Shown piece after piece: positions 1 through 10,570 of a stretch of DNA of 64,000 nucleotides; position 1 is the first letter of the stretch; every line of letters starts with the position of its first letter. A program made the translations under genes and the position numbers. A model generated the notes under the pieces. It saw only the letters and a list, made by a program, of their open reading frames with translations. It made no database searches and had not been told where the DNA came from. The DNA comes from Diphasiastrum complanatum (lineage: Eukaryota; Streptophyta; Lycopodiopsida; Lycopodiales; Lycopodiaceae), in the NCBI GenBank assembly GCA_029204225.1, contig CM055097.1, positions 5,523,620 to 5,587,619 of the forward strand, read 5' to 3'.

Positions 1-422
1 CGGTCCTCCCAGTTTGGATATGCTTTATTAAACTCCTCTTACATTAACATCTATCGGCTAGGATTCTTCGGCGTGATTATGTGTCGTACCTTTGTAGTTG
101 TGGTAAGTGTGGGTGGTGGAGGGTTAGGTATAGTTGTGAAAAGTTCACGAGGGAGGGTTGGGTATTTGCGGAATAGATAAGTAGTGGATGGTGAATAAGG
201 TTGAGTGTCGAGGTGGTGAGGTGATTATTCATGTGGTGGGGAGAGAGGTGTGTCATTGAGTGAGGGTGATGAGGCTTGATAGGTGGTGTCAGGTTGAGTG
301 GTAGTGGGATTAGGCTCTTCAGTTGAAATGCCTCGTTCGTGGTTCGTGGTAGTACCCCCTTGTGTGCATTGAGGTTCCACCATTGCCTAGTGATACCCTA
401 GATTATCTCGTTGTTGTCCTTT
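1..422. other. No gene recognised; GT-rich flank
   Basis: No convincing coding region. The plus strand is rich in G and T, so the minus strand would read as a Pro/Thr/His-rich peptide with no start and several stops. This resembles the low-complexity peptide next to the coiled-coil ORFs on the minus strand to the right, so it may be the tail of that decayed gene. Confidence 0.3.
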
Positions 423-632
423 CTAGCACGAAGGTCCAAGATCATCAATTCTTGCATTCTGTTGTCTATGGTGCTTGGCATGTGTTTCTTCATGATTTGT
501 GTGTAATGTTGGTAGCTGTTGGCATAATGTTTTTAGTTGTCCTTCTAGCTCCTCAATCCGTGTGTTGAGTGCAGTTTGATTTGCTAGAGTAGCCTGCTGC
601 AATTGTTGTGCTTGTGTCTGGTTCACCATCAA
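423..632 (-). pseudogene. Coiled-coil fragment of a decayed ORF
   Basis: A 69-residue open frame rich in Gln, Leu and Glu with heptad-like spacing, which suggests a short coiled coil. It lies just downstream of the Thr-rich/coiled-coil frame at 668-1897 on the same strand but in another frame, so it is probably the same gene after a frameshift. No known domain is recognised. It could be chance low-complexity sequence. Confidence 0.3.
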
Positions 633-667
633 TACCTGAGTTAACTTCTGATAGGAAGCGAGAGGTA

Positions 668-1897
668 TTACGATGCCCTCTGGGATTGGTGGTGCCTGGA
701 ACTGGTTGAAATCAACTTGTTGAATATTGCCATCATAGCGGTCCGTAAGTTCCTGTGGCTTCGTCGTTTACCTTCTAACTGTGTTTCTAGGATCTTGATG
801 AGATCATCCCTACATTGTAAGCATGCTTGGACATCCTTGTTATTTCGGTGCAGCTCTTTGAGGTTAGCCATGAGTTTTCTTTCTTTTTTTTTTAAATGAG
901 TGACCTCTTGTTCTAGTTCCATGGAATAAATCTACCATTCTTGTACCTTGTTTGTCAGCTGCACGTTTTCCCCTTGTGAGAAGTTGCACCAATTCTGATA
1001 CTCATTGATTGAAGAGTAAAGGTAATGCATGGCATCACTTTGAGCATTGATGGCCCGTCGCACATTTTCCGAAAGGTACTGCCACTCCCCAATAGGAGGA
1101 TACTTCTAAGAGGTAGGTGCGTAGGATGGTGGGAGATTTTGTTGTACATTTTGATACAATGTGGTGTATTGTTCATGATGGACGGATTGAGCAGATGGAG
1201 GGTGTGATGTTTGAGTGATGGTGATCGGGATTGGAGATGTGTTGGCATTTGTGATCAGAGAAGTGAAAAGTATTGTGGTAGTGGTGGCAGTAGCGATAGT
1301 GGTGGGTGTAGGAAATGGTGTGGTGGTAGTAGGTGGCGTGTTTAACAGTGAAAGTGAGAATTCTTCAATGTTGAAGGATGCGTCAAAGACATTTGTAAAA
1401 TGCATTGGAGATTGCATAGAGGTGGTTGTGACTGGTGCGGTGGAGAGAGGGAGTGTATTTGTGGAGACAATAGGGGTAGTGGTGAGGGTGAGTGTGATGG
1501 GTAGTGTGACAGTGATGGTTGATGTGATGGGAGTTGATGAGATGGTGATTGGTTGGTCATTTACCACGAACGACACAGGTGGGACACCAGGTTCAGCCTC
1601 TGGCTCCTTTGCCTTAGAATGTCTCATCGAAGGATTTGATGTTGCAGTCAATTCTTCTTCAATTTTCACTATTGAGGTGTCTTTAGGCATTGGATAGGGT
1701 GATTGTGCTATGTCTCCCATTTCGTTGATACTTCCATGCTCTTGAATGGTGGATTTGCACAAGTGTTGTTTGCTGCCACTGGATGAGTCTGTACCTTGTG
1801 TGTGGCCCTCGGAATGTTCTTTTGTGTGTTGGCTATGGGCATGCTCTTTTAACCACTGTGACTCTAACTCTGCTTCCTTGCCTCGTGTGAATGACAT
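668..1897 (-). pseudogene. Thr/Pro-rich plus coiled-coil protein, likely retroelement ORF remnant
   Basis: One minus-strand frame runs from an ATG at 1897 to 668, broken by TAG at 1106-1108 and a second TAG near 935. The first about 263 codons are charged at the N-terminus, then strongly Thr/Pro/Ser/Ile-rich. The last 84 codons (922-668) are Leu/Lys/Glu/Arg-rich with heptads, typical of a coiled coil. No catalytic motif is visible. The order (low-complexity linker and coiled coil) resembles the second ORFs of the LTR-element family at 31-37 kb, so I infer a relative of that family. Function unknown. Both stops are TAG, which fits C-to-T decay of CAG codons. Confidence 0.4.
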
Positions 1898-2147
1898 AGG
1901 TGTGTTTATGCTAGTGATGTGTCGTTTGGGTGCTGGCTTGCTTGTTGCCTTTGCCTCTCCCCCTTTTATCCTCTTGGAGTGCTAAGCTTGTGTCGAGGTA
2001 GTATGTGGCACGTCTAGATATTTCTCTTGCACTCGAGCAAGAATGCTAGGGAAGTCACCCAAGTAATGTTTGCTTACGAGCATATGCAGGAGATATCCGC
2101 ACTTTGTGAGAGGTTTCTTGCTTTGAGCGTTGCACATAATTTGATAC

Positions 2148-2561
2148 TTATCTTAAGTGCCCACATAAAATGGCGTGTAACAGGTTCCTCCAAGCCAAAT
2201 GATAGGACGAATAAAGTGTTGCTCGGAATCCTGTCAAATCTTGACGATTGTACCTCAGTGAGTAATGCAAGAAGGTCCCCATTGTCCTAAGTCCTGGATC
2301 CAAGATGAGTTTGACAGCGTAACTATCATTGTTGTAGATGGAGGTGTCATCGTCTTCCATACAGAGATGCATCAAGTAATTCCTATCAAAAGATTGCCCT
2401 CTGCCGTGCATAGGCTCTCCTTCATTCAGGAACCCCAAGTGGCTTAGGATATGTGGTGATATAGGAATTGGATCCTCGTCGTTGCATTTAGGGATCCTGA
2501 ATGTCTGGAACTCATCATCAAATGTAGAATAAGTCGCACGCACCAAGCATTCATGTTGCAC
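2148..2561 (-). pseudogene. Unknown ORF fragment upstream of the coiled-coil gene
   Basis: A 137-codon frame opening at 2561 on the minus strand. Composition is that of a folded protein (mixed Leu, Tyr, His, Arg and Asp) and not low complexity. It lies 5' of the Thr-rich frame on the same strand, about 250 bases away, in another frame. It may be the N-terminal part of the same decayed ORF. I recognise no family. Confidence 0.3.
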
Positions 2562-3041
2562 ACCGGAGGTAAGTCATGTGTCGAAGTTTAGCCGCTCCAA
2601 GAAAGGACGAGCCGCTGCTAGCTTTTTGAAAAAATCAGTAAATGAGACCAAGTGAATTCCTGTAGTGCACCTACTAGGTTTCATGTCTAATAAAATACTT
2701 TGCTTACTTCTGGGACTCCACAATATGGATAATATGTGGCCTGGTAGCTTAGGCGAGTGGTCCTCTCTTTCTTTCTTTTTTTTTTTTTTTTTTTTTTGAA
2801 AGAAGATAAATTCTTTGCAATCGATTGCAAGAATCTAGCTTCAAACTGTAAGATAATTACTGTTTTGGGACATGATTATCGCTGGTCATGCACGTTGCTA
2901 CGTGGAACCTATACAATAGTAATAGAAGTGAGGTAGATTTGCGAGAATTCAGACCTAAACTATCCTAAGAAGTATTGATTATTAAAAATGAATTAAAAAT
3001 AAATAAACACTATCACAAAATGACAAAAATCACAGACATGC
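2562..3041. other. Intergenic, poly-T tract, nothing coding
   Basis: No supported gene. It holds a T-tract at about 2776-2797 inside a pyrimidine-rich stretch. It ends at the terminal TG of the left LTR of Copia element A. Confidence 0.5.
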
Positions 3042-3694
3042 TGTTGAATTTCACACGTGTGGATTGTCCACTACATGTACTTGTGATCTCCTAAGGTGTG
3101 TAGATGCACCAAGATCAAGACTAGATTGAGATTCAAGATCTATCTTTGATTCTATGGCAAAAACACACTACTACATGCATTCAATCACTTCCAACTCTCA
3201 CTCACACGTGTGGGAAGTGTTCCAAAAGTATTCTAAGTAAAAACAAGCTGCTCTCCTCAGGTAGAGAGAGAAAAACCATCATGAGCTCTCGGGTAGAGAG
3301 AGAAAGCTAGAAATCCAATAACTCACAAAATCCATGAAATCACCAAATCAATTAGATCCAAAAGGAGGAGTACAATGATACTAATAGATTCATGAGCTAC
3401 CACTATGCTTAACTATGATTGGATCACACTTTGCCACCTCTTAATCCTATTGGACCATTGATCCATGCACCTCTAAATTCTATTGGACTATATTCAAGCA
3501 CACCTCAATTTTCTATTGGACCTCACAAGGTTCCACCTCTAAATCCTATTGGACCTCTTAAGCTTCATCAAACAAAAGCATGACACTTGTCTACACTCTA
3601 ATTGGCACAAGTTTGGCTCTATTTTGGCTCAATATTGGCATTACAAGTGGAAATGGATAATTTGCCATCTATGCCAAATTTGACCCTATCAACA
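3042..3694 (-). repeat. 3' LTR of Copia element A
   Basis: Starts with TG and ends with CA on the plus strand. It is nearly identical to 7308-7960. It carries a four-fold array of ATTGGAC (CCAAT box on the minus strand) at 3449, 3482, 3515 and 3548, an exact 33-bp spacing, and two copies of the palindrome CACACGTGTG at 3052 and 3203. The purine-rich tract lies just right of 3694 when read on the minus strand. Confidence 0.92.
3449..3554 (-). promoter_or_regulatory. 33-bp-spaced CCAAT array in LTR A
   Basis: Four copies of ATTGGAC start at 3449, 3482, 3515 and 3548, each 33 bp apart, inside a tandemly repeated unit that also contains CACCTCTAA-like sequence. A weaker fifth copy (ATTGGAT) is at 3418. 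Read in element orientation these are GTCCAAT boxes, the NF-Y type. The same array is in the other LTR at 7715-7820. Position within the LTR suits a U3 enhancer; that role is inferred. Confidence 0.6.
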
Positions 3695-3984
3695 TCCTAC
3701 ACCTAAATGCTTGACTATGAAATTCTATGAGACCCCTATATCAAACATTCTGATTTACTTTACAATTCTCCACACGTGGGAACATCCTCCACACATGTGA
3801 GATTCACTTACAAACTTCTATCATAAAAAATACCAAGCTAGATTTTTGCCAATTTCTCACACTCCTCAAAAAATAGCTTGGAAAGGTACTAGATCACTTG
3901 AGAAGTTTGTAAATCTTTTTGAGTGGATCCTTTGGTATGCATAAGAAGTGAAGATCAGCCAAGGGATCCATCATAGCGGCACCC

Positions 3985-5595
3985 TCACCATATCCATGAT
4001 AAGATCTCTTTGGTAGAGATCTCTTGCCAATGCCTTTGAAGAGTGCTCCACCAATATGCCACTATTATCATGGGCTTCCTCCATGCTTGATGATGATCTT
4101 TGCCTTGAAAGTTCCACTTGCATGATGAATGCACCATAAATAGAGAAATCTGAGGCCTCCAAGCCTCATAAGGATCATGGAGATCAAGATCATAAGATGT
4201 GAAACAATGATGATTATCAAGATTATGCTTTCTAGCTTGACTAGTCCACATACAATGAACTATATCCATGATGGATCTAATCTTGATATCAAAGACTATC
4301 TTGATCTTTTTTAGGCTAGTTACTCTCTCAAGGATGTAAGTGTCCACTTTGGATGCTTCACTAAATCTCAAGAGGAGTTTACAATTTGCCTCAAAACATG
4401 TGAAAACATGATTTTCAAAAAAGTGAGTACCAAGCTCAATCTTGTTCTTACTAGAACCAAGAGCATACTTTTGACAATACAATATCTTGCTTTCAAAAAG
4501 CATTGTAAACACATCTAAGTCAGTAATGACAAGAAACATGTCCATACCATAAGCATCATACAAAACTAGTATAGCTTTTTTTGAACTTTGAGATCCAAAA
4601 AATTCAATAAAGCAAGATAGCATTTCAAGCAAAGGAAGAGAAGCATATATAAATGTGTTGTAGTAGAAACAACATGAAAGATGCCCCTCTTTGCCATGTA
4701 AGGTGAGCCATAAAGACTCGGCCATGCATCTTGAAGATCTTCTTGAAATCATATGAAGAAGAAACTCTTCCTCACACATTGGCCCCATCATAACTTGAAT
4801 ACCTTCAAAAAGGATAACTTGTGATGCTTCTTGAGAAGCCTTGATCTTGGCCACTTCCAAGATTGAACCTTCATGCAATATGACATCTCTATTCATGATC
4901 ACATTTGAAATAGAGAGTGTAAAGACACTAAAGGCCTCCTTGATGGATGAGTATCCAATCATGATCCATGAGCTTGGATCATCCTTCCTTCTTGTTTCCA
5001 AGGGAATATGTGCAAAGCAAGCACTACCAAGTTCACTAAGGTGATCAACCTTAGGCTTCATCTTGAATAAAACTTCATATGGTGCTATTCCTTCAAGAGC
5101 TCCAATACTCCTCAAAGCTTTGATCTTCAATGAGAATTTCTTCTCAACATATGCTTTGAATAATAAGGAATAATCATACACCATAATACTTGAAGAGAGA
5201 AGATATGTGCATCTTGTGTAATCCTCCTCCTTTAAAATATTGGAAATATAAGAAACATCAAGAGAGTTTGCACTCTCACTTGGATCCAATTTGTAGATGC
5301 CTTCAAATCTTGATCCATATGCAAGGATCTCACCATCCTTCTTAATCACACAATTGTCAATATTGAAATTGACATCAAAGCCACTATCAAGAAGTTGGCC
5401 AACACTTAAGATGTTCTTTGTAAGCTTTGGGACAAAAAGAACATTGTCGAGAAAGAGATATTTAGAAGATGCAAGCTTCAAGGGAATAATCCCTACTCCT
5501 TCAATATTGCACTCATGCTTACTTGCAAAGTATATGGTCTTCTTGACTCCATCATAAGGTGCAATAGAAGAGAAAGAGTCCTTGGAGCTACACAT
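3985..5595 (-). CDS. Copia A pol-like frame lacking the integrase core
   Basis: An uninterrupted 536-codon frame in the element's pol position. It begins just after the protease motif DSGASSHM (about 5600-5624). The next about 110 residues match the protease and linker of element B. Integrase is shortened by two in-frame losses: the HHCC zinc region with the first Asp, and the segment with the second Asp and the Glu. The integrase C-terminal part (PYEVLFKMKPKVDH and following) remains. After that only faint RT-like spacing is left and no YVDD box is seen. Upstream, in the same frame, a TGA replaces a Trp codon just before DSGAS and a TAA closes gag. The open frame suggests recent spread as a defective derivative. 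Confidence 0.7.
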   Translation of the reverse strand: MCSSKDSFSSIAPYDGVKKTIYFASKHECNIEGVGIIPLKLASSKYLFLDNVLFVPKLTKNILSVGQLLDSGFDVNFNIDNCVIKKDGEILAYGSRFEGIYKLDPSESANSLDVSYISNILKEEDYTRCTYLLSSSIMVYDYSLLFKAYVEKKFSLKIKALRSIGALEGIAPYEVLFKMKPKVDHLSELGSACFAHIPLETRRKDDPSSWIMIGYSSIKEAFSVFTLSISNVIMNRDVILHEGSILEVAKIKASQEASQVILFEGIQVMMGPMCEEEFLLHMISRRSSRCMAESLWLTLHGKEGHLSCCFYYNTFIYASLPLLEMLSCFIEFFGSQSSKKAILVLYDAYGMDMFLVITDLDVFTMLFESKILYCQKYALGSSKNKIELGTHFFENHVFTCFEANCKLLLRFSEASKVDTYILERVTSLKKIKIVFDIKIRSIMDIVHCMWTSQARKHNLDNHHCFTSYDLDLHDPYEAWRPQISLFMVHSSCKWNFQGKDHHQAWRKPMIIVAYWWSTLQRHWQEISTKEILSWIW

Positions 5596-5727
5596 ATGTG
5601 AAGAGGCTCCACTATCAATATATCATAGGCCGTCCTTCTTGAAAGGAGTAGATGAGAAACTAGAGACCATAAGAGATCCCTCTCCATCACTTGCAATAGT
5701 GTCTTCCTTCTCATTGGTGATGTTGGC

Positions 5728-6550
5728 TTAATTGAGTTGATTCTTCTTCTTGAAGCAATTGGTGGCATAATGGCCTTTCTTGCCACAATAAAAGCACTTG
5801 ATCATCTTCTTCTTGAGATTTGAATTAGAAGCATGAGAGGTATCCTCCTCCTCTCCATCTTGGTCTTTAGCTTTGTCATTAGAGAAGTGATGGTGTTGCT
5901 TCTTACTCCTCTCTTTGTGCTTGGCAAATAGAACTTTGCCATCATCATGATTGAGTGATAGCTTGTCCATCCTCAAGAGTTTGTACTCTTGTCTTGATTC
6001 TTCAGAAATAAGCACACTTTGAAGGGCCTCCAAACTTGGTAGCTCCTCCTTAATAGCATAGGATTGGACAAGGTTGTCATATTCATCTCTCAAGCCATTG
6101 AGAATGACTTGGACTAGCTCACTTTGATTGATTGAGTCACCAATACATGCAAGCTCCCTATGAATATCCTTGACTCTCAAAACATAATTAGATACACTCT
6201 CATCACTCTTTTGACTACTTTGGAATTCTGAGAGTGAGGAGCCTAGAGGTGTTCTTAGCCTCATAGATGGACTTGAGACAATCCCAAGCTTCCTTGGATG
6301 TAGAACAATCACCAATCTCCCTCAATATCTCATTAGAGACATTCATCTTAATGTAGTGGAGAGCCATCCTAGCTCTCTTCTTGTATTTTTGTACTTCTTG
6401 AAGGACTTGAGGCTCCTCCTCAATCCCAAGTACAATGTCCATCACATCTTGGAGTATCAAGATGGACTCCATCCTCAACTTCCATATTGAATAATTGGAA
6501 GTAGACAATCTCTCACTTGGTTGCAACAAGTATGAACTCATTAAAGTCAT
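5728..6550 (-). pseudogene. Copia A gag (UBN2/DUF4219-type) with zinc knuckle
   Basis: Starts at 6550 with the typical Copia gag opening (SERLSTSNYSIWKLRMES). One frameshift at about 6215-6315 joins it to the frame ending at 5728. A CX2CX4HX4C knuckle lies at about 5755-5796 (CFYCGKKGHYATNC). It would package element RNA in cytoplasmic particles. Highly similar to gag of element B at 26014, which keeps the N-terminal half only. The frameshift and terminal TAA disable a gag-pol fusion. Confidence 0.85.
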
Positions 6551-7294
6551 GTAAAGTGGAGATAAATAAAAGTGATGAACAAAAAATGTTGCTTCTCTCT
6601 CACTATAGGATCCAATAATGGTGTGCTACCATCTGCTATGCAAGATCTTGCAACAAACTGTGAGATGATTCTCACTAGCTATCTTAATCTCTCCAAAACT
6701 AGATCTACTTCACATCAAATGATGGAGTATGGGCAAAGTTAGGATCAAACATTCTTAGCACGTGTGAAATACACTAAGAAACCAAATTTGACTCAAATAC
6801 AATGATATTGCATGAAACAAAATGGCTAAGATCTCAAAATAGTGCCTAGATCACATATAGATGAGATTGATAAGCATTCAACTGTGATTTTGGATCAAAC
6901 AAGCAATCTTTTGACCAAACAAAATGTGTCCACCTAGGTATAGGTGCCCTACCTAACCCTCTTCAAAAGCTTATAACTTTTGATTGGCTCAACCAAATGG
7001 AATGAAACTGATTGCATCAGAAACTAGACAAAAATAGCTTCAAAACAAGCTATCTAGCAAGATTTTTGGATCAAACATGAAAGAGAACTCCCAAACTAAA
7101 ATTGGATGTTCCTCACACGTGTCTGAGCACCTGATTCCGTACAATACCAGGTCAGACCCAATCAATGTCCTTTTGATCTCTTTTGATCCAAAATTGAACA
7201 AGATAGCTAGGAAAATGGGCCTTGACAATTTCTAGCTCAAGATTGATGAATAGTTTTCACTCAAATGGATCAAAATGCATGGTAACCTTAGGTA

Positions 7295-7307
7295 GGATCT
7301 GATACCA
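7295..7307 (-). other. Primer binding site of Copia A (tRNA-iMet)
   Basis: On the minus strand it reads TGGTATCAGATCC directly after the 5' LTR, matching the usual initiator tRNA-Met primer site TGGTATCAGAGC with one or two changes. Confidence 0.85.
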
Positions 7308-7960
7308 TGTTGAATTTCACACGTGTGGATTGTCCACTACATGTACTTGTGATCTCCTAAGGGGTGTAGATGCACCAAGATCAAGACTAGATTGAGATTC
7401 AAGATCTATCTTTGATTCTATGGCAAAAACACACTACTACATGCATTCAATCACTTCCAACTCTCACTCACACGTGTGGGAAGTGTTCCAAAAGTATTCT
7501 AGGTAAAAACAAGCTGCTCTCCTCGGGTAGAGAGAGAAAAACCATCATGAGCTCTTGGGTAGAGAGAGAAAGCTAGAAATCCAATAACTCACAAAATCCA
7601 TGAAATCACCAAATCAATTAGATCCAAAAGGAGGAGTACAATGATACTAATAGATTCATGAGCTACCACTATGCTTAACTATGATTGGATCACACTTTGC
7701 CACCTCTTAATCCTATTGGACCATTGATCCATGCACCTCTAAATTCTATTGGACTATATTCAAGCACACCTCAATTTTCTATTGGACCTCACAAGGTTCC
7801 ACCTCTAAGTCCTATTGGACCTCTTAAGCTTCATCAAACAAAAGCATGACACTTGTCTACACTCTAATTGGCACAAGTTTGGCTCTATTTTGGCTCAATA
7901 TTGGAATTACAAGTGGAAATGGATAATTTGCCATCTATGCCAAATTTGACCCTATCAACA
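7308..7960 (-). repeat. 5' LTR of Copia element A
   Basis: 653 bp, the same length as the left copy. It has the same 33-bp-spaced CCAAT array (7715, 7748, 7781, 7814) and the CACACGTGTG palindromes at 7318 and 7469. Confidence 0.92.
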
Positions 7961-8005
7961 TCCTACACCTAAATGCTTGACTATGAAATTCTATGAGACC
8001 CCTAT
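7961..8005 (-). repeat. 45-bp orphan piece of Copia A internal sequence
   Basis: Matches 3695-3739, the internal sequence just inside the 3' LTR, but lies outside the 5' LTR. This means another copy once continued to the right, as in a tandem LTR-internal-LTR-internal array. It stops abruptly at the DUF7869-like pseudogene. Confidence 0.8.
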
Positions 8006-9292
8006 TGTGGACTTTCGTAAATGGTTCGTCATTGTTAACTCAAAATTAAATACAAGCACATCCACACCTTCAAGATTTATGTCATCGACTCTTGGTTGGT
8101 TCTTTGTTGCACACTTCTGCTTGTCTCTTGGATCTAATTGCAACATTTCTAGATTGTACCTTTTCAAGAAAGCATTTGTTGAAATGGTACGCATCCAATG
8201 CACACGTACAATTTTGGTGTCGTTACTATGAATGAAGCCAATCACTTTAGCAATCCAAAATGGATGACTTTCGCTATTTTCTGACGCCAAAAGTGCACTG
8301 AGATTCTTTATTTCATTGAGGTTATCAGACCATTTAGCCTTAGCAACATTTACAGTTCGTCGACTTTTTCTGGAATCCAAATAAATTTCACGTTCTTCGT
8401 TATGAAGAAGGTTTAAAGACTCAGTCTGTTTTAAAACAAAAGAGGAATCAATGACCGTTGTTGGAATTGAAGATCTGGTTGGCCACTGAAATTTTTCAGA
8501 CAAGTTTGAGTCTCCCAAATCAAACAAACATATTTTTTGCTCCTCAAAAAAATTCGTCCACCAATGTCGATCAAACTCGTCCAAAAACTGGTATGTTGCT
8601 TGAATGGTTGTTTCCAAAAAGTTTAACGTCGCAAATGGATCGACTGGCCGATGTTCCCTTTGAGCTTTTTGCTCCTTTAAGACAGAAGTTAGAGGACACA
8701 AAGATGCAAGTTTAACTTTAAAAAAAGACACAGATTGTAAAAAATGGACTCTTTCAGAAGGTAGCCATGCCATTGAGTTAGAGAATCGCTTTCCCCACAA
8801 TAATGTGATGCCACCAACATTATTAGCAATTTTGAACTGATGTTGGAAACAAATATCATTTATTGGTGTGATGCAATGTTCTTCTGATGTTTTGATGTAA
8901 TCTCTAAAATCATATGTGCAACGCCATAAAACCACATTTGGTGCAGGGGTGTACAAGTCCTCGATAATACTCTATAAGACTGGTAAAGAAAAGGCTTTTT
9001 TGCATCTTAGCTTTTTCGAGAAGCAACTGAACATTTGGTCAATTTGATCATGAGTGTGACCCACCAATAAAAATCCTATTTTGATTTTTTTGAAAATCTT
9101 CAGAGCAACTAACATTGATAAATATGCCAGCACTATTTGATTTTTATTTTCTCTGGCAGTATTATCAAGTTGCAAGTAGAGAATCTTAGGAAGACTATTA
9201 TCAAATTCAAGTATTATTTCGTGAATTATGGTAATGTTCAAATTTGGGTCATTTCGAACGTTTGCGTAGTTGAAATACACTTTAGACTGCAA
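8006..9292 (-). pseudogene. DUF7869-like protein, C-terminal part, pseudogene
   Basis: One frame from 9292 to the junction at 8006, interrupted by a single TAG at 8969-8971. Near the N-terminus are the motifs LQLDNTARENKNQ and GHTHDQIDQMFSCFSKKL, which I recognise from the DUF7869 family common in plants and other eukaryotes and often thought transposon-derived. The remaining about 320 residues are the family's less conserved C-terminal part. The N-terminus is missing and the C-terminus is cut by Copia A sequence. Biochemical function of the family is unknown. Family assignment is from memory of the motif pattern. Confidence 0.6.
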
Positions 9293-9659
9293 AGTGTCGT
9301 TGAATATAAGAGCACCAACAAACGAACTTGAATAAAATCAACTTCGTTTAAATTCTTTGGCACTCTTACAAAATGTGGCATTAGTATTTTTTATTTATTC
9401 ATCCTGTCGATTACGAGACCCAAATACTTTTGAGAAAACTCCAAACACTTTTTTTGATGTTTTGCAAGCTTTTGTCTTTCTATTGTCTGTTGCTCTCTAT
9501 GGATTTGAAGTGATTTGGCAATGTTCGCTAAAAAAATCACAAAAAAAAAAAAACTAAACTTGAAAAAAATCTTTGTTCAAATTTGCCTAATTTTAGCAAA
9601 GCTTAACTTTTGTAAACATGAGAAAATACAACAACCTATGTTTTTGACTTTACTCTAGG
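9293..9659. other. No gene; decayed upstream part of the DUF7869-like locus
   Basis: The minus strand here continues coding-like sequence for a short way beyond 9292 and is then lost in A/T-rich sequence, including an A-tract at about 9540-9553. Nothing else is supported. Confidence 0.4.
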
Positions 9660-9848
9660 AGTAAGCACATTGAAATCAGATATCACTACATCAGGGGCAA
9701 GGTTCTCAACAAGGAGGTGAGCTTAACGTACTGTAGAACGCAGGACATGGTTGCAGATATATTCACGAAGGCATTAAGTGTTAATGCACACAACAAGTTT
9801 TGTGCATTGCTTAGTTTGAAGATCAAGGCATTCACGGATCCAGATTAA
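9660..9848 (+). pseudogene. Copia RNase H C-terminal remnant
   Basis: Open frame beginning SKHIEIRYHYIRG and including ADIFTKAL, the standard end of a Copia polyprotein, closed by TAA at 9846-9848. Everything upstream is missing. It is followed at once by a purine tract and an LTR start, so it is the 3' end of an older Copia element unrelated in detail to A, B or C. Confidence 0.85.
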
Positions 9849-9857
9849 GGGGGGGGG
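9849..9857 (+). other. Polypurine tract (G8-9)
   Basis: A G-run directly between the RNase H stop codon and the LTR start TGTTGGATTT; this is where plus-strand priming occurs in Copia elements. Confidence 0.75.
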
Positions 9858-10424
9858 TGTTGGATTTATCTCCTCTGCTCTCCTAAATCCTATGTTATTC
9901 TGCCTCCATTCAAGCTGCTATATTTTATTTATGTTGTCGCATAGTCTGCATATTTACATGTAAAATAAGACAGGCGAAAAACGCGACTGTCTGCATAAAT
10001 ACAAGTAAATTTTCACAAGTGAAAAAGGCGAAAAAGATGACACTTTGTTCTTACACATGTTTTGTGACAGACGAAAAAGGCGACACTGCCCTACAAATGC
10101 CGAAGGTGCCCTAATGGAAAAGCGAAGGTAACCCGTAAATCAAATTTGATGGCATTTGTCAGAGTGTCGCATTTTTTGCATCTTCACCAACGTTCATTTT
10201 AGTGAAGGTTGATGTCCGGCCTTCTCACGCTCATCCCATGCACTGTGCAAACAGATTACAACAACAGCCACCCACGATCCCCCACAGACAGCACATCCAC
10301 TTTGTACTTTCTTCATCTGCACACCTGTAAAATTATGTATATATATATTCAAGATTTTTTGAGTTTCCTTGGGAAGTAGCTCTTGCAGCTTGGTGAGCAG
10401 CTGAATCTGACTGGGAAGTAACAT
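9858..10424 (+). repeat. 3' LTR of the truncated Copia (right end approximate)
   Basis: Begins TGTTGGATTT right after the polypurine tract. A TATA-like run lies at about 10338-10348. A plausible end is the CA at about 10424, but no second copy is in the window to confirm it. The young Copia C inserted about 150 bp further right. Confidence 0.55.
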
Positions 10425-10565
10425 TTGCAAAGATTTTTATGGATAGATCTACCTAGACCTAGCTACTGTAAAAATTTTGTGAAGATCCAATGGTTATATT
10501 TTCAAATATTTAAGAAAAAGTGCCAAAAAGTGCCAAAAAACTGAGTTTTTTCAAGATCCTGACAA

Positions 10566-10570
10566 ATCTG
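10566..10570 (+). repeat. Left target-site duplication of Copia C (ATCTG)
   Basis: Five bases before the 5' LTR, identical to 16989-16993 after the 3' LTR. Confidence 0.95.

Larger units (their letters stand above)
3042..7960 (-). mobile_element. Copia-type LTR retrotransposon A, non-autonomous
   Basis: A complete minus-strand element: 653-bp LTRs at both ends, a tRNA-iMet primer site next to the right LTR, and a purine-rich tract (on the minus strand) next to the left LTR. The LTRs differ at about six positions, roughly 1%, so insertion was fairly recent. The internal region codes for a gag with a zinc knuckle and an aspartic protease motif, but the HHCC and DDE regions of integrase are missing and RT is unrecognisable. 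No target-site duplication can be read, because the right side continues into 45 bp of another copy's internal sequence. Gag is closely related to that of element B at 24.7-30.2 kb. Confidence 0.9.

Noticed and set aside
1215-1697. 160-codon Val/Gly-rich plus-strand ORF
   Set aside because: Shadow of the Thr/Pro-rich minus-strand frame; composition follows directly from the complement.
10194-10430. Small minus-strand ORF inside an LTR
   Set aside because: No homology, lies in noncoding LTR sequence.
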